Positions 1-8,101 of a DNA stretch of 64,000 nt are shown piece by piece. The DNA is taken from positions 62,001-126,000 of the forward strand of contig CALBGP010000032.1 in NCBI GenBank assembly GCA_937892845.1. The letters are read 5' to 3'. The translations under genes and the position numbers were made by a program. The notes under the pieces are model-generated. The model saw only the letters and a program-made list of their open reading frames with translations. It did no database searches and was not told where the DNA came from. This stretch comes from an uncultured Eggerthellaceae bacterium (GTDB taxonomy: Bacteria; Actinomycetota; Coriobacteriia; Coriobacteriales; Eggerthellaceae). The first letter of the stretch is position 1; each line of letters begins with the position of its first letter.

Positions 1-29
1 GCCGGCAGACCGCCAGGCGCACGGGTAGA

Positions 30-1244
30 CTAGGCGGGAAACTCCAGGGTGAAGACCGTAATGCCCGCTTCGCTTGATGCCGCTATGGTGCCGCCATGGG
101 CCATCAGGATCTCCTTGGCAATGGCAAGCCCCAGCCCGGCTCCGCCCTTGCGGGATGCCCGGGCGCCGTCTTCCCGGAAGAACTTCTCGAAAATGCTTTC
201 CAGGTGCGCCTGGGAGATTTCGCGCCCCCTGTTTTCCACCTCGATGCGGATGCGGGGTTCATCTTCGCAGGACACGCGCACAGCCACGGCGCTTCCCTGC
301 CGAGCATAGGCCACGGCATTGCGCACCACATTCGAAAGCGCACGCGCCATCTTATCGGGGTCCACGAAAGCCTGCACGCCCTCAGGGCATTCGACGGCAA
401 TCTCCACGTTGCGGGCGGCGGCATCCGGGAACAGCTCGTCGGCAACCTGGGAGCACAGCATCCCCAGATCGATGGACTCGCGCTCAATAGGCATGGCCTT
501 CAAGTTGTAGCGCGTGATCTCGAAGAACTCGTCCACCAAGCCGTCAAGGCGCTCAGCTTTATCCAAAGCCATGCGGGCATACCGCTCCCGAACAGGCTGC
601 GGCAAGTCGGGGTTCTCATCGAGCAGCGTCAGATAGCCCACCACAGATGTGAGCGGGGTCTTGATGTCGTGAGCCAGATACGCCACCAGATCGTTTTTCC
701 GCTCTTCCGCCACCCGCGCCGCGCGGTCATCGGCCAGCGCCCGCTCACGCACTTCCATCAGCTCCGCACGCACAACGGATAGGTCATCCGGCAGGTCGAT
801 GGGCGCATCCGCGCGCCGCATGAACCCCCCTATGGCAGACGCCAGCATATCGAAGTACCCGATCGACCGGCGCAGCACAAGCACGAACACCACCATGCAG
901 CCCGCAGCGTAAAGCAGCAGCGCCAGCGGAATCTTGAGGGCGCGCACTTCATCGTAGACGTCAAGGTTGCGAACGGCGTATCCCCCATCATCGGTCTGCC
1001 AGACATCCCAACGCGAACCATCGCCTTCGGTTTCCTTGACGAAATCACGGTAACCGTCCTCATCCATGATGATCCAGTGCGACGTCGCCTCTGCCACGAC
1101 ATTGCCCAAACGCGGCACGATGGTCTGCTCGGCAACGATGCCCACTACGGCGAAGATGAGCGTATAGGCGGCCAGCATGGCCACAAGGCGCATGGCAAGA
1201 CGCCTGACCAGATTTCGCGCCTGAACGGTTTTAAACGAGCTCAT
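30..1244 (-). CDS. VanS-like sensor histidine kinase
   Basis: A 404-residue membrane sensor kinase that should autophosphorylate and pass phosphate to the response regulator just upstream. Two transmembrane helices (about 16-38 and 102-124) bracket a short extracytoplasmic segment of about 60 residues. The H-box is LAHDIKTPLTS, with the phospho-accepting His near residue 192. The ATPase domain follows, with N-box NVVRNA and a glycine-rich GGAGLGLAIAKE segment. The reading frame opens further upstream, but I place the start at the ATG at 1244. It overlaps the regulator stop as ATGA and is preceded by AAAGGGACAGG. The short sensor loop and H-box resemble VanS, but no van ligase, dehydrogenase or dipeptidase genes are nearby, so the stimulus is unknown. 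Confidence 0.9.
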   Translation of the reverse strand: MSSFKTVQARNLVRRLAMRLVAMLAAYTLIFAVVGIVAEQTIVPRLGNVVAEATSHWIIMDEDGYRDFVKETEGDGSRWDVWQTDDGGYAVRNLDVYDEVRALKIPLALLLYAAGCMVVFVLVLRRSIGYFDMLASAIGGFMRRADAPIDLPDDLSVVRAELMEVRERALADDRAARVAEERKNDLVAYLAHDIKTPLTSVVGYLTLLDENPDLPQPVRERYARMALDKAERLDGLVDEFFEITRYNLKAMPIERESIDLGMLCSQVADELFPDAAARNVEIAVECPEGVQAFVDPDKMARALSNVVRNAVAYARQGSAVAVRVSCEDEPRIRIEVENRGREISQAHLESIFEKFFREDGARASRKGGAGLGLAIAKEILMAHGGTIAASSEAGITVFTLEFPA

Positions 1245-2017
1245 GACCTGTCCCTTTGCTTTAAACCCCCGCGCAACCCTATGCGGTATCCCACACCCCA
1301 TGCCGTCTCTATGGGAGATTCGGACGAATCTAAGGCCGCAAGCTTCTTGCGGAGGTTGCGGATATGGACCATGACCGAATTCGCCGCCGCATCGCTGAAC
1401 GGCTCATGCCAAACGGTCTCGTAGAGCTCACGGGAGGACACGGCGGCGCCGGCGCGCTCTACAAGCATCTGCAGCACGCCGAACTCCTTAGGCGTCAGCG
1501 ACAACGGCTCCCCATGCAGCGTTGCCATATGGGCATCGGCATCCACAAGAATGCCGCGCGCCTCGAAAATCCGCCCGACCTCCTGGGGACGCCGCGGCTC
1601 GCTTCGACGCAAAAGCACCCGGACCCGGGCCACAAGCTCGCGCTTCTTGAACGGCTTCTCCACGTAATCGTCTCCGCCGAGCATGAGGCCCACCACCTTG
1701 TCGGCCTCTTCGATTTTCGCGGACAGGAAGATGATGGGCACGTCGAAGCGGACCCTCACACGCTGGCACAGCTCGTAGCCATCCATACCGGGCATCATCA
1801 CATCGAGGATCATCAGATCGAAGCGGCCGCCATCCATAAGGCGCAAAGCCTCTTCACCGCTCAGGCATGAAACCGCCTCGAACCCTTCGGCAGCAAGCGT
1901 CTCAACCACAAGCTCTGCGATGTCGGGATCATCATCAACCACCAAAATCCTGGATGCGCATGAACGCACACGCACTTCCGCCGCAAACCTGTCCGCTATG
2001 TCCATCTTGTCATTCAT
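1241..2017 (-). CDS. OmpR/VanR-family response regulator
   Basis: A 258-residue DNA-binding response regulator paired with the downstream kinase through a 4-bp ATGA overlap. An N-terminal extension of about 22 residues precedes the receiver, which opens ILVVDDDPD. The phospho-acceptor Asp is near residue 72 in ILDVMMPGMDG, and the conserved Lys lies in DDYVEKPF. The C-terminal winged helix ends in the typical WGVGYRI. The first ATG has no Shine-Dalgarno sequence but lies 7 nt downstream of a TATAAT, so the message may be leaderless. The target genes are not evident. The divergent peptidase gene at 2216 shares the intergenic region and is a possible target by position only. Confidence 0.92.
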   Translation of the reverse strand: MNDKMDIADRFAAEVRVRSCASRILVVDDDPDIAELVVETLAAEGFEAVSCLSGEEALRLMDGGRFDLMILDVMMPGMDGYELCQRVRVRFDVPIIFLSAKIEEADKVVGLMLGGDDYVEKPFKKRELVARVRVLLRRSEPRRPQEVGRIFEARGILVDADAHMATLHGEPLSLTPKEFGVLQMLVERAGAAVSSRELYETVWHEPFSDAAANSVMVHIRNLRKKLAALDSSESPIETAWGVGYRIGLRGGLKQRDRS

Positions 2018-2024
2018 GGCCCCG

Positions 2025-2030
2025 ATTATA
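2025..2030 (-). promoter_or_regulatory. -10 box for the VanR/VanS-like operon, possibly leaderless
   Basis: A perfect TATAAT on the minus strand lies exactly 7 nt upstream of the regulator ATG (first base 2017). Transcription would therefore start at or next to the ATG. No good -35 hexamer is visible at 16-18 nt. Leaderless messages are common in Actinobacteria, which supports the reading. Confidence 0.5.
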
Positions 2031-2215
2031 CCGCGGCCCCACCACCGCCATCTGCAGGTATGGCGTCCTCACGCAAACGCGCTATGCCCATAAGGTTTCG
2101 TTAAGAAACCCAAGGAATCTGTCACCGTCCGCTATGGGACGCTTAAGGCGGCTGTCCCGTAGCATTCTGGATGCAGAGCGCAGACCCCGAAACGCAGATC
2201 CCGAAAGGAGCCGCC

Positions 2216-2902
2216 ATGCATTCCCGAAAACGCACCGGCATGTCCACCGCAGCCGCCATGGCCGCCGTCGCGCTGGCCATAGCCGTAGCCGTCACCGCCG
2301 CACCGGCCATCTATGAACGCCTCGCAAACGCATTCGCCGCGCCCGATTCAGCCGTCGGCGAAAGCGGACACGCGCAACCGGACAGCAGCACACCCCAATC
2401 CCAATGGCAGGCCGGCAGCGTTCCTTCGCTCTACCAAGCCGATCCCGCATGGGCAAGCGAGCCCTACGCGGGCGGTACCGTGGGCGAAAACGGCTGCGGC
2501 CCCACCTGCCTTGCCATGGCCTACATCTGCCAGACCGGCCGAACCGACATGGACCCCGCCGCCATGTGCGCGTTCTCAGAGGCCAACGGCTTCGTCGAAA
2601 ACAATATGACCAGCTGGCGCCTTATGGGCGACGGAGCGCGCCTTCTCGGATTGACAAGCGAAGAGCTCCCCGCAAGCGCCGGCGCCGTACACGATGCGCT
2701 GGCCGGCGGCCGAACCGTCATTGCAAGCGTCGGACCAGGAGATTTCACCACCGTGGGACATTTCATCGTCATCACCGGAACCGACGGCACCGGACGCTTC
2801 AGCGTTGCAGACCCCAACAGCGAGAGGCGCAGCCAGATCCTCTGGGACGAGGAGCGCGTCCTGGCGCAATGCCTCAACCTCTGGGCCATCGGGACGAACT
2901 GA
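2216..2902 (+). CDS. secreted C39-like cysteine peptidase
   Basis: A 228-residue protein with an N-terminal hydrophobic anchor or signal segment (about 9-32), an Ala/Ser/Gln-rich linker, and a papain-like peptidase_C39_2 domain. The catalytic Cys is near residue 94 in ENGCGPTCLAMA, the His near 182 in VGHFIVI, and an Asp near 199 in VADPNS, which completes the expected triad order. It probably acts outside the membrane on peptides or cell-wall proteins, but the substrate is unknown. The start is the ATG at 2216 with AAAGGAG at 2204-2210, not the ATG at 2171. Its last 327 bp are antisense to the 3' end of the convergent TVP38 gene. Confidence 0.8.
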   Translation: MHSRKRTGMSTAAAMAAVALAIAVAVTAAPAIYERLANAFAAPDSAVGESGHAQPDSSTPQSQWQAGSVPSLYQADPAWASEPYAGGTVGENGCGPTCLAMAYICQTGRTDMDPAAMCAFSEANGFVENNMTSWRLMGDGARLLGLTSEELPASAGAVHDALAGGRTVIASVGPGDFTTVGHFIVITGTDGTGRFSVADPNSERRSQILWDEERVLAQCLNLWAIGTN

Positions 2903-3625
2903 GGTCTTTTGACCCCGCGCCTTCCCGCCTGATGCTTTGCCGCCGGAAGCCTTCGTCTTGCGTCGCACGATGACCGCGTAGACCGCAAGCCCCACGCAGA
3001 CCAGCACCACCGTCGCCACAGCCACCACGGCGGCTATCCCCCATTGCCCCGAAGCCGCCAGACCCGCCACGGCGGTGGAGGAGACGATGGAGGGAATGCG
3101 CCCGAACGTGGCAATCAGCACCACGCGCCACGCAGGGCACTGCGTGAACCCGGCTGCGTAGGTGAGCAGGTCCTTCGGCGTTCCGGGAATGAGAAACACC
3201 GCGAACATCACAAGCTCGAATCGCGATGTGTCGCGAAGCCAGGACAGGTTCTCCAGCTTCGCGGGATCGCAGAACAACGACACGGCTTTCATCCCCAAAG
3301 TCCGGCAGAGGGTCAAGACGATGACCGTGCCTATCGCACTTGCGATCAGGCACAGAAGCGTTCCCTCCCAGAACCCGAATGCGTAACCGGCGCCCAGCTC
3401 AACAGGTTCGCCGGGCAGAAAACCCACGACAACCTGCGCGACGATGAGCGCAACCATGGCAGCGGGAGCCCACACGCCCTGAGCCTCAACCCAAGCCTGC
3501 AGACGTTCGCCATCCGCGAAAAACGCAAAGAGCTCGGGGCCCCACGCAACACCTGCGGCAACCAGCGCCGCAGCAGCAACAGCCAGCAGCGCATAGGCCT
3601 TCCAAGAGATATCCTTCAGCTTCAT
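2576..3625 (-). CDS. TVP38/TMEM64 (DedA-like, VTT domain) membrane protein with a long tail
   Basis: Residues 1 to about 225 form a VTT-domain integral membrane protein with about six hydrophobic segments. Family landmarks are FLPGEPVELGAGYAFG and the re-entrant-loop segment LIPGTPKDLLTYAAG. Family members are thought to act in membrane lipid or polyprenyl transport, but the substrate here is unknown. The ATG at 3625 is chosen because AAGGAGG lies 6 nt upstream. After a Lys/Gly-rich linker with an ASGGK repeat, the frame continues about 120 residues with no recognisable domain, antisense to the peptidase gene. That tail may be a GC-rich antisense reading produced by loss of an earlier stop. 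The membrane domain is secure; the C-terminus is doubtful. Confidence 0.75.
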   Translation of the reverse strand: MKLKDISWKAYALLAVAAAALVAAGVAWGPELFAFFADGERLQAWVEAQGVWAPAAMVALIVAQVVVGFLPGEPVELGAGYAFGFWEGTLLCLIASAIGTVIVLTLCRTLGMKAVSLFCDPAKLENLSWLRDTSRFELVMFAVFLIPGTPKDLLTYAAGFTQCPAWRVVLIATFGRIPSIVSSTAVAGLAASGQWGIAAVVAVATVVLVCVGLAVYAVIVRRKTKASGGKASGGKARGQKTSVRPDGPEVEALRQDALLVPEDLAAPLAVGVCNAEASGAVGSGDDDEMSHGGEISWSDACNDGSAAGQRIVYGAGACGELFACQSEKARSVAHKAPAGHIVFDEAVGL

Positions 3626-3672
3626 CAAACGCCTCCTTGAATTCGTCTGATTGAATCCTAGGAGGGAAATCT

Positions 3673-5310
3673 CTACTGCAGGACAACCCCGGATGCCGAA
3701 TCGGAATCACTTGAAACCGGCACGTCGAACCGCGCCGTGACGCACGCCCCGCCGTCTTCGGCGTTCGCCATCTCGAAGACGCCTCCGTGACGCAGGCACA
3801 AACCCGAGCAGATGCTCAAGCCAAGACCCAGATGACTGCTGCCATCATGCTCCGAACCTTGACGCCAGTAGGCTTCGCAGGCATGCGCAAGCGCCGGCTC
3901 GTCGAAGCCGGGACCGTCATCTTGGACGCAGACGGCAAGCTCTCTGTCGCACCACGATATCCTGACGGCAACCGTAGATGCGGCGAAGCGCGCAGCGTTG
4001 CCGACCATGTTCTCAATGACGCGGCCCACAACCTCCTCGTCCATCAAGGCAACCGTCGGAAGCCCCTGGGCCTCAACGGAAACCTCCAAAGCTTCGCCCG
4101 CGCGCTCTGCAGCGCGGATGGCACGCGCAGCCTCTTCGGCCGATTCGGCAACGGCGCCAAACCAGGCCTGCATTCCCACGGCGCGTTTCACGACGGGGCA
4201 ATCCTGCGCACCTGCCAGCTGCCGCATGGATTCGACGTAGCTTTCAAGACGCTCCACCTGAGACGACATGATGGAAGCCGTAGACGCGATCTTTTCAGCG
4301 TCCACCGAACCGGAAGCCGCAGCCGCGGCCAGCATCTCCGCCCGGCCCTTGAGCACGGTCAAAGGCGTCCTCATGTCGTGGGCGAAAGCGGCATTGCCGC
4401 GGCGCCTTGCTTCGGCCTGGTGCCACGACCGGCGGTTGGCGCGCTCCAGTTCCGCACGCATGGTCTCGAAGGCGGCAGAGAGCCTATCCAGCTCATCGTG
4501 CGTGCCCTCGGGGGTTTCGGGCATGGCGAAGTCCAAGTCCCCCGATGCGATCCTGCGCACCGCATCCCCCATGACCGAAATGGGCCGCTCCAGCTTCGCC
4601 CGATAAAAAGTCCTGGCTACAAGCGCAAAGCACACCACAAACGCAATGGGGATGACAAGCAGCGTCATCACGTTGAGCACCCGCCACAGCGCCGGTGGCG
4701 GCGCATAGACGTAGTAGGCCACGCGAGAAACCGTCAACCCGGGCTGACCGTCCAACGAGGCCAGAACCGCTTCGTCGCGTTCGGCATCACCGCGCCGGGT
4801 GTTTTCAGCCGCATCGTATGCCGCCAGATCCTCCACATCTATAAGCTGCGGACCATCCGAAGGAACCGATTCGTCGCGAACGATTCCGTAAGCATCGACA
4901 TCTTCGATATGAAGGTCCAGGGATTCAGGATCTGACTTCAGGTCGATGGCACGCTCATAGCGCGTGTCGCGGCTGTAGCCCGAAACATAGATCTCATAGG
5001 ATTCGCTTTGGGAGCCGGCCGCATTTTCCTCGGCCGTTTCGCCCCGATGCCAACCCAATGACTCGGCCGGAATGAGGATATCCCTTTGCGCATCATAGAG
5101 ATAGAGCCCGGACTGGACGGTGCGGCTGTCGTAGTAGACGTTATCCGCAGTCAGCGCGAGCACATACCACGCGCAAAACGCCGCAAACGACGAAAGGGCC
5201 ACCGCCCCCACGGCATAGACGGCGAAAGCCGTGCGGACAGAGCAGCACTGCAAAAACCTCCGGAGGCTTTTCACCGGATGCAAGAACGCATCGCGCTTCA
5301 GCCGGCCCAT
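3673..5310 (-). CDS. sensor histidine kinase with HAMP domain
   Basis: A 545-residue sensor kinase. Helix 1 (about 27-52) and helix 2 (about 212-234) enclose a 160-residue extracytoplasmic sensor region rich in Asp, Glu and Tyr. A HAMP linker (about 238-290) leads to the H-box FAHDMRTPLTVL with His near 311. The ATPase domain has MVGNAARFA, DDGPGFDE and LGLGLSICSG. The ATG at 5310 is preferred over the one at 5328 because GGGGAG lies about 11 nt upstream of 5310, while 5328 has no such site. Either start overlaps the end of the response-regulator gene, so the two are translationally coupled. The signal sensed is not apparent. Confidence 0.9.
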   Translation of the reverse strand: MGRLKRDAFLHPVKSLRRFLQCCSVRTAFAVYAVGAVALSSFAAFCAWYVLALTADNVYYDSRTVQSGLYLYDAQRDILIPAESLGWHRGETAEENAAGSQSESYEIYVSGYSRDTRYERAIDLKSDPESLDLHIEDVDAYGIVRDESVPSDGPQLIDVEDLAAYDAAENTRRGDAERDEAVLASLDGQPGLTVSRVAYYVYAPPPALWRVLNVMTLLVIPIAFVVCFALVARTFYRAKLERPISVMGDAVRRIASGDLDFAMPETPEGTHDELDRLSAAFETMRAELERANRRSWHQAEARRRGNAAFAHDMRTPLTVLKGRAEMLAAAAASGSVDAEKIASTASIMSSQVERLESYVESMRQLAGAQDCPVVKRAVGMQAWFGAVAESAEEAARAIRAAERAGEALEVSVEAQGLPTVALMDEEVVGRVIENMVGNAARFAASTVAVRISWCDRELAVCVQDDGPGFDEPALAHACEAYWRQGSEHDGSSHLGLGLSICSGLCLRHGGVFEMANAEDGGACVTARFDVPVSSDSDSASGVVLQ

Positions 5311-5990
5311 GTGTAGCCCACTCCCCATACGGTTCTGACGTAGTCACGCTGCGCCCCCGCTTCGGACAGCGCACGCCTCAGACGACGGACGTGCTCCGTC
5401 ACCACCGAGCTGTCACCGGGCTGATCCCAAACAGCCGCATAGATCATGTCGCGGTCGAATACCTGCCCCGGATGTTTCGCCAGAAGCGCGCATATCTCGT
5501 ACTCCTTGCGCGCAAGCGGCACCTGATCGCCGCTCACAGAAACGCTCATGGCCGAGAAATCTATGGTCAGCACGTCGTCGATGCGCATCGCGGCCGGTTT
5601 GCGCATGCGCGATTCCCGTGCCAGCTGCGCCTTCACGCGAGCACCCAGCACTTCGAGGGAAAACGGTTTGGTCACATAATCATCCGCGCCGGCAGCGAAA
5701 CCATCGATGGCATCCGCGTCTTCGATGCGTGCGGTCAGAAACATGATGGGGCACGACACCGTCTCACGGAGGCGGCGGCACACGGAGAATCCGTCGACAT
5801 CCGGAAGCCCCACATCCAGCAGGATGACGTCAGGCTTGCGACGCGCCTTCTCCAGCGCCTGGGCGCCGGTATATGCCACCGTGGCAAGATAGCCCTGCAT
5901 CTCGAAATAATCTTTGAGCATAGATGCTATCTCGCGCTCATCATCCACAATGAGCAGCAAAGGTTTCTGAGACTTCGCTTCGCCTTGCAC
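5298..5990 (-). CDS. OmpR-family response regulator
   Basis: A 230-residue response regulator partnered with the kinase downstream. The receiver begins LLLIVDDERE, the phospho-Asp is near residue 59 in VILLDVGLPDVDG, and the Lys motif is DDYVTKPF. The winged-helix effector ends in VWGVGYTWAG. Translation starts at GTG with AAGGGGG 5 nt upstream. The gene diverges from corA; the 260-bp spacer contains a duplicated CCGCCATCCGCC, but I recognise no operator. It is more similar in layout to the regulator at 1241-2017 than to the decayed one at 7375-7993. Confidence 0.92.
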   Translation of the reverse strand: MQGEAKSQKPLLLIVDDEREIASMLKDYFEMQGYLATVAYTGAQALEKARRKPDVILLDVGLPDVDGFSVCRRLRETVSCPIMFLTARIEDADAIDGFAAGADDYVTKPFSLEVLGARVKAQLARESRMRKPAAMRIDDVLTIDFSAMSVSVSGDQVPLARKEYEICALLAKHPGQVFDRDMIYAAVWDQPGDSSVVTEHVRRLRRALSEAGAQRDYVRTVWGVGYTWAG

Positions 5991-6250
5991 AAAGGCCCCC
6001 TTCGCATTCCTTCCGCCATCCGCCGGTGCTTAACACCCGCACCGCCATCCGCCAGCATCTCGCAACCCTGTCACTTTACCAATCAAATATCAACTGTTTC
6101 CCACTTCATCCGCAGACGGGCAACCAGATGGAAACCGTTGCAAGGATTTCACCCTTCCGGCGGCGCAGTGGCCTATGATAGTCCTGAACAGCGCAGTCCC
6201 ATGCACCTCACGCAGGGCCAACGCACGAAAGCACAACCCGGGAGGCTCCG

Positions 6251-7252
6251 ATGATCGAATACTTCTCCACAGACCCGACCACCCGATCGCTGACCAAGCT
6301 CGACGCAGAGCAGCCCGGTTGCTGGATAGCCCTGTTCGAACCCACCGACGGGGAACTTGATGCCATGGCCGCACGGTTTCACATCGATCCCGACGACATA
6401 CGCGCACCGCTGGACCTCGAGGAGGTCTCCCGTATCGAAACCGACGACGACTACACCATGTTCATCGTCGACACGCCCATGCATTCCACCGCAGGTGGGG
6501 AGAAGCGCTACACCACCATCCCTATCGGCATCTTCGAAACGCCTGATCACGTGCTTACCGTCTGCTCCGTGTACCGCGTGCCCATCATTTCGCTGCTCAA
6601 GACGAAGACCCGCGGCCGACGCGATGCGGCACGGACGGCGGCGCGCGCCAAAGGAGGGCTCCAGACTGCAGCGGGCCTGCACGACACGGGTGACATCCGC
6701 GGATTCACCGGCGATCTGCTGCTTGCATCCTCCGAAGCGTATTTCAACTCGCTGCGCGCGCTGAACCGCCGCCGCGTCAGCCTTTCCAACACCACTGAGA
6801 AGCCTTCCCGCAAAGACCTTGAGGAACTCTATTCGCTTGATGCCTCACTGGTCTACATCAAGACATCGCTGGCCACCAACGACACCGTGTTCGAACGCTA
6901 CCGGCGCTACGTGCTTGCAAGCCACGACCCTGAAGCCATCGAGCTTTTCGATGACGTGATCATCGAAAACCGCCAGGCGCTTGAGACCACGCGAATCTAT
7001 TCGGAGATTCTGGACTCCACCATCGAGCATTTCGGCCTCATGATGGATTACGACCTGAACCGCACCATGCAGTTGGTTGCAACGCTCACCCTCGTGCTCT
7101 GCATCCCCACGGTGGTAGGCGGTCTGTTCGGCATGAATCTGGGCGGAATCCCGCTGACTGATTCACCCTACGGTTTCGCGGTGGTGACCGGAATCACCGC
7201 CATTGCGCTCCTGGTAACCCTTGCCGTCTTGAAGCATCTGAAGTGGTTCTGA
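6251..7252 (+). CDS. corA: CorA-family magnesium/divalent cation transporter
   Basis: A 333-residue inner-membrane channel for Mg2+ or related divalent ions. A large N-terminal cytoplasmic alpha/beta domain and a long helical stalk lead to two C-terminal transmembrane helices. The signature GMN pore motif (FGMNLGGIPL) follows the first helix, and the protein ends in a basic KHLKWF. The start ATG has GGGAGG 5 nt upstream. A TATGAT at 6174-6179 is a plausible -10 element, although no good -35 is seen. No convincing magnesium riboswitch was recognised in the leader. The gene stands alone, between a divergent regulator and a pseudogene. Confidence 0.93.
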   Translation: MIEYFSTDPTTRSLTKLDAEQPGCWIALFEPTDGELDAMAARFHIDPDDIRAPLDLEEVSRIETDDDYTMFIVDTPMHSTAGGEKRYTTIPIGIFETPDHVLTVCSVYRVPIISLLKTKTRGRRDAARTAARAKGGLQTAAGLHDTGDIRGFTGDLLLASSEAYFNSLRALNRRRVSLSNTTEKPSRKDLEELYSLDASLVYIKTSLATNDTVFERYRRYVLASHDPEAIELFDDVIIENRQALETTRIYSEILDSTIEHFGLMMDYDLNRTMQLVATLTLVLCIPTVVGGLFGMNLGGIPLTDSPYGFAVVTGITAIALLVTLAVLKHLKWF

Positions 7253-7374
7253 CAGCCGTCAACTCTCCTGGCATGCAAGATGAACAATTAATAAATCTTA
7301 ATTGGGTTGCACCAATCTTAAACCCGTCGACGATTGCCAAGATATCCCAGCACCAGCACAATATCTTCACATGA

Positions 7375-7993
7375 AAGGTCGGCCGCGCTGCAGAGGACGG
7401 ATCCGAAGCTGTCGAGCTCTTCTTATCAGAGCATCCTGACCTGGTCATTCTGGACGCGATGATGCCATCGATGGATGGGTTCGCGACGTGCCGCGCGCTT
7501 CGTCATATCAGTGCGGACATACCGATAATATTCCTTACCGCGAAAGGCGACATTGCAGATATGGGGTCAGGGTTCAGCGTCGGTGCCGATGACTACATGG
7601 TTAAACCATTCGATGCGCGTGAGCTTCTGATGCGCATCGATGCTCACCTGAGGCGTTACCAAAGGACTGTCCCAAAAAAATCAAGATGACGGCAATCTGA
7701 TGATTGGAAATTTCGAGTTCGATGTTGCCTATCAGCGACTGAACATTAACAACCAACGAATCGATCTCACCGCCAAAGAATTAAAAATCCTTTATCTTTT
7801 GGCCAGCCATGAAGGCGAAGCATTCACGCGCGAGCAGATTATTGAAGCGATCTGGGGCGAGGAATTCGTCTGAGAAACATCCAGTCTTCCTGTTTTCATC
7901 CGACGAATTCGCGAAAAGATAGAAGAAGAAGACCCTTCTCATCCCATCCACCTGCAGACAGCGTGGAGATCAGGATACCGATTCTGCATATGA
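7375..7993 (+). pseudogene. decayed OmpR-family response regulator
   Basis: Three lesions are visible in what was a full response regulator. The first roughly 25 residues of the receiver are missing; a TGA at 7372 closes the frame just upstream. The receiver is readable as EDGSEAVELF, VILDAMMPSMDG and DDYMVKPFDA, ending in a stop at 7687-7689 after a run of seven A at 7674-7680. The winged helix continues in another frame (FEFDVAYQRLN, LTAKELKILYLLASHEG, EQIIEAIWGEEF), is broken by a TGA at 7871, then continues IRRIREKIEEE to the usual GYRF end. Base composition is more AT-rich than in neighbours, which suggests acquired DNA. A sequencing error could explain the frameshift but not all three defects. 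Confidence 0.85.
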
Positions 7994-8101
7994 GCAATCC
8001 GTCCCGAACGAATCAATAAAGGAACACGGAGTCGGCAATAGTCCAGCGATTAATGCTATTCTGTTCGTTTATGCATTGCATTGATCGAAAGAGGATATAG
8101 C

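Noticed and set aside
30..2902. Vancomycin-resistance cluster
   Set aside because: VanR/VanS-like proteins are present, but no vanH, ligase, vanX or vanY gene is nearby; the peptidase is C39-like, not a D,D-peptidase.
5991..6250. Magnesium riboswitch before corA
   Set aside because: No conserved M-box core could be recognised in the 260-bp spacer.
7674..7680. Programmed frameshift at the run of seven A in the response-regulator relic
   Set aside because: A second in-frame stop and the missing N-terminus make decay the simpler explanation.
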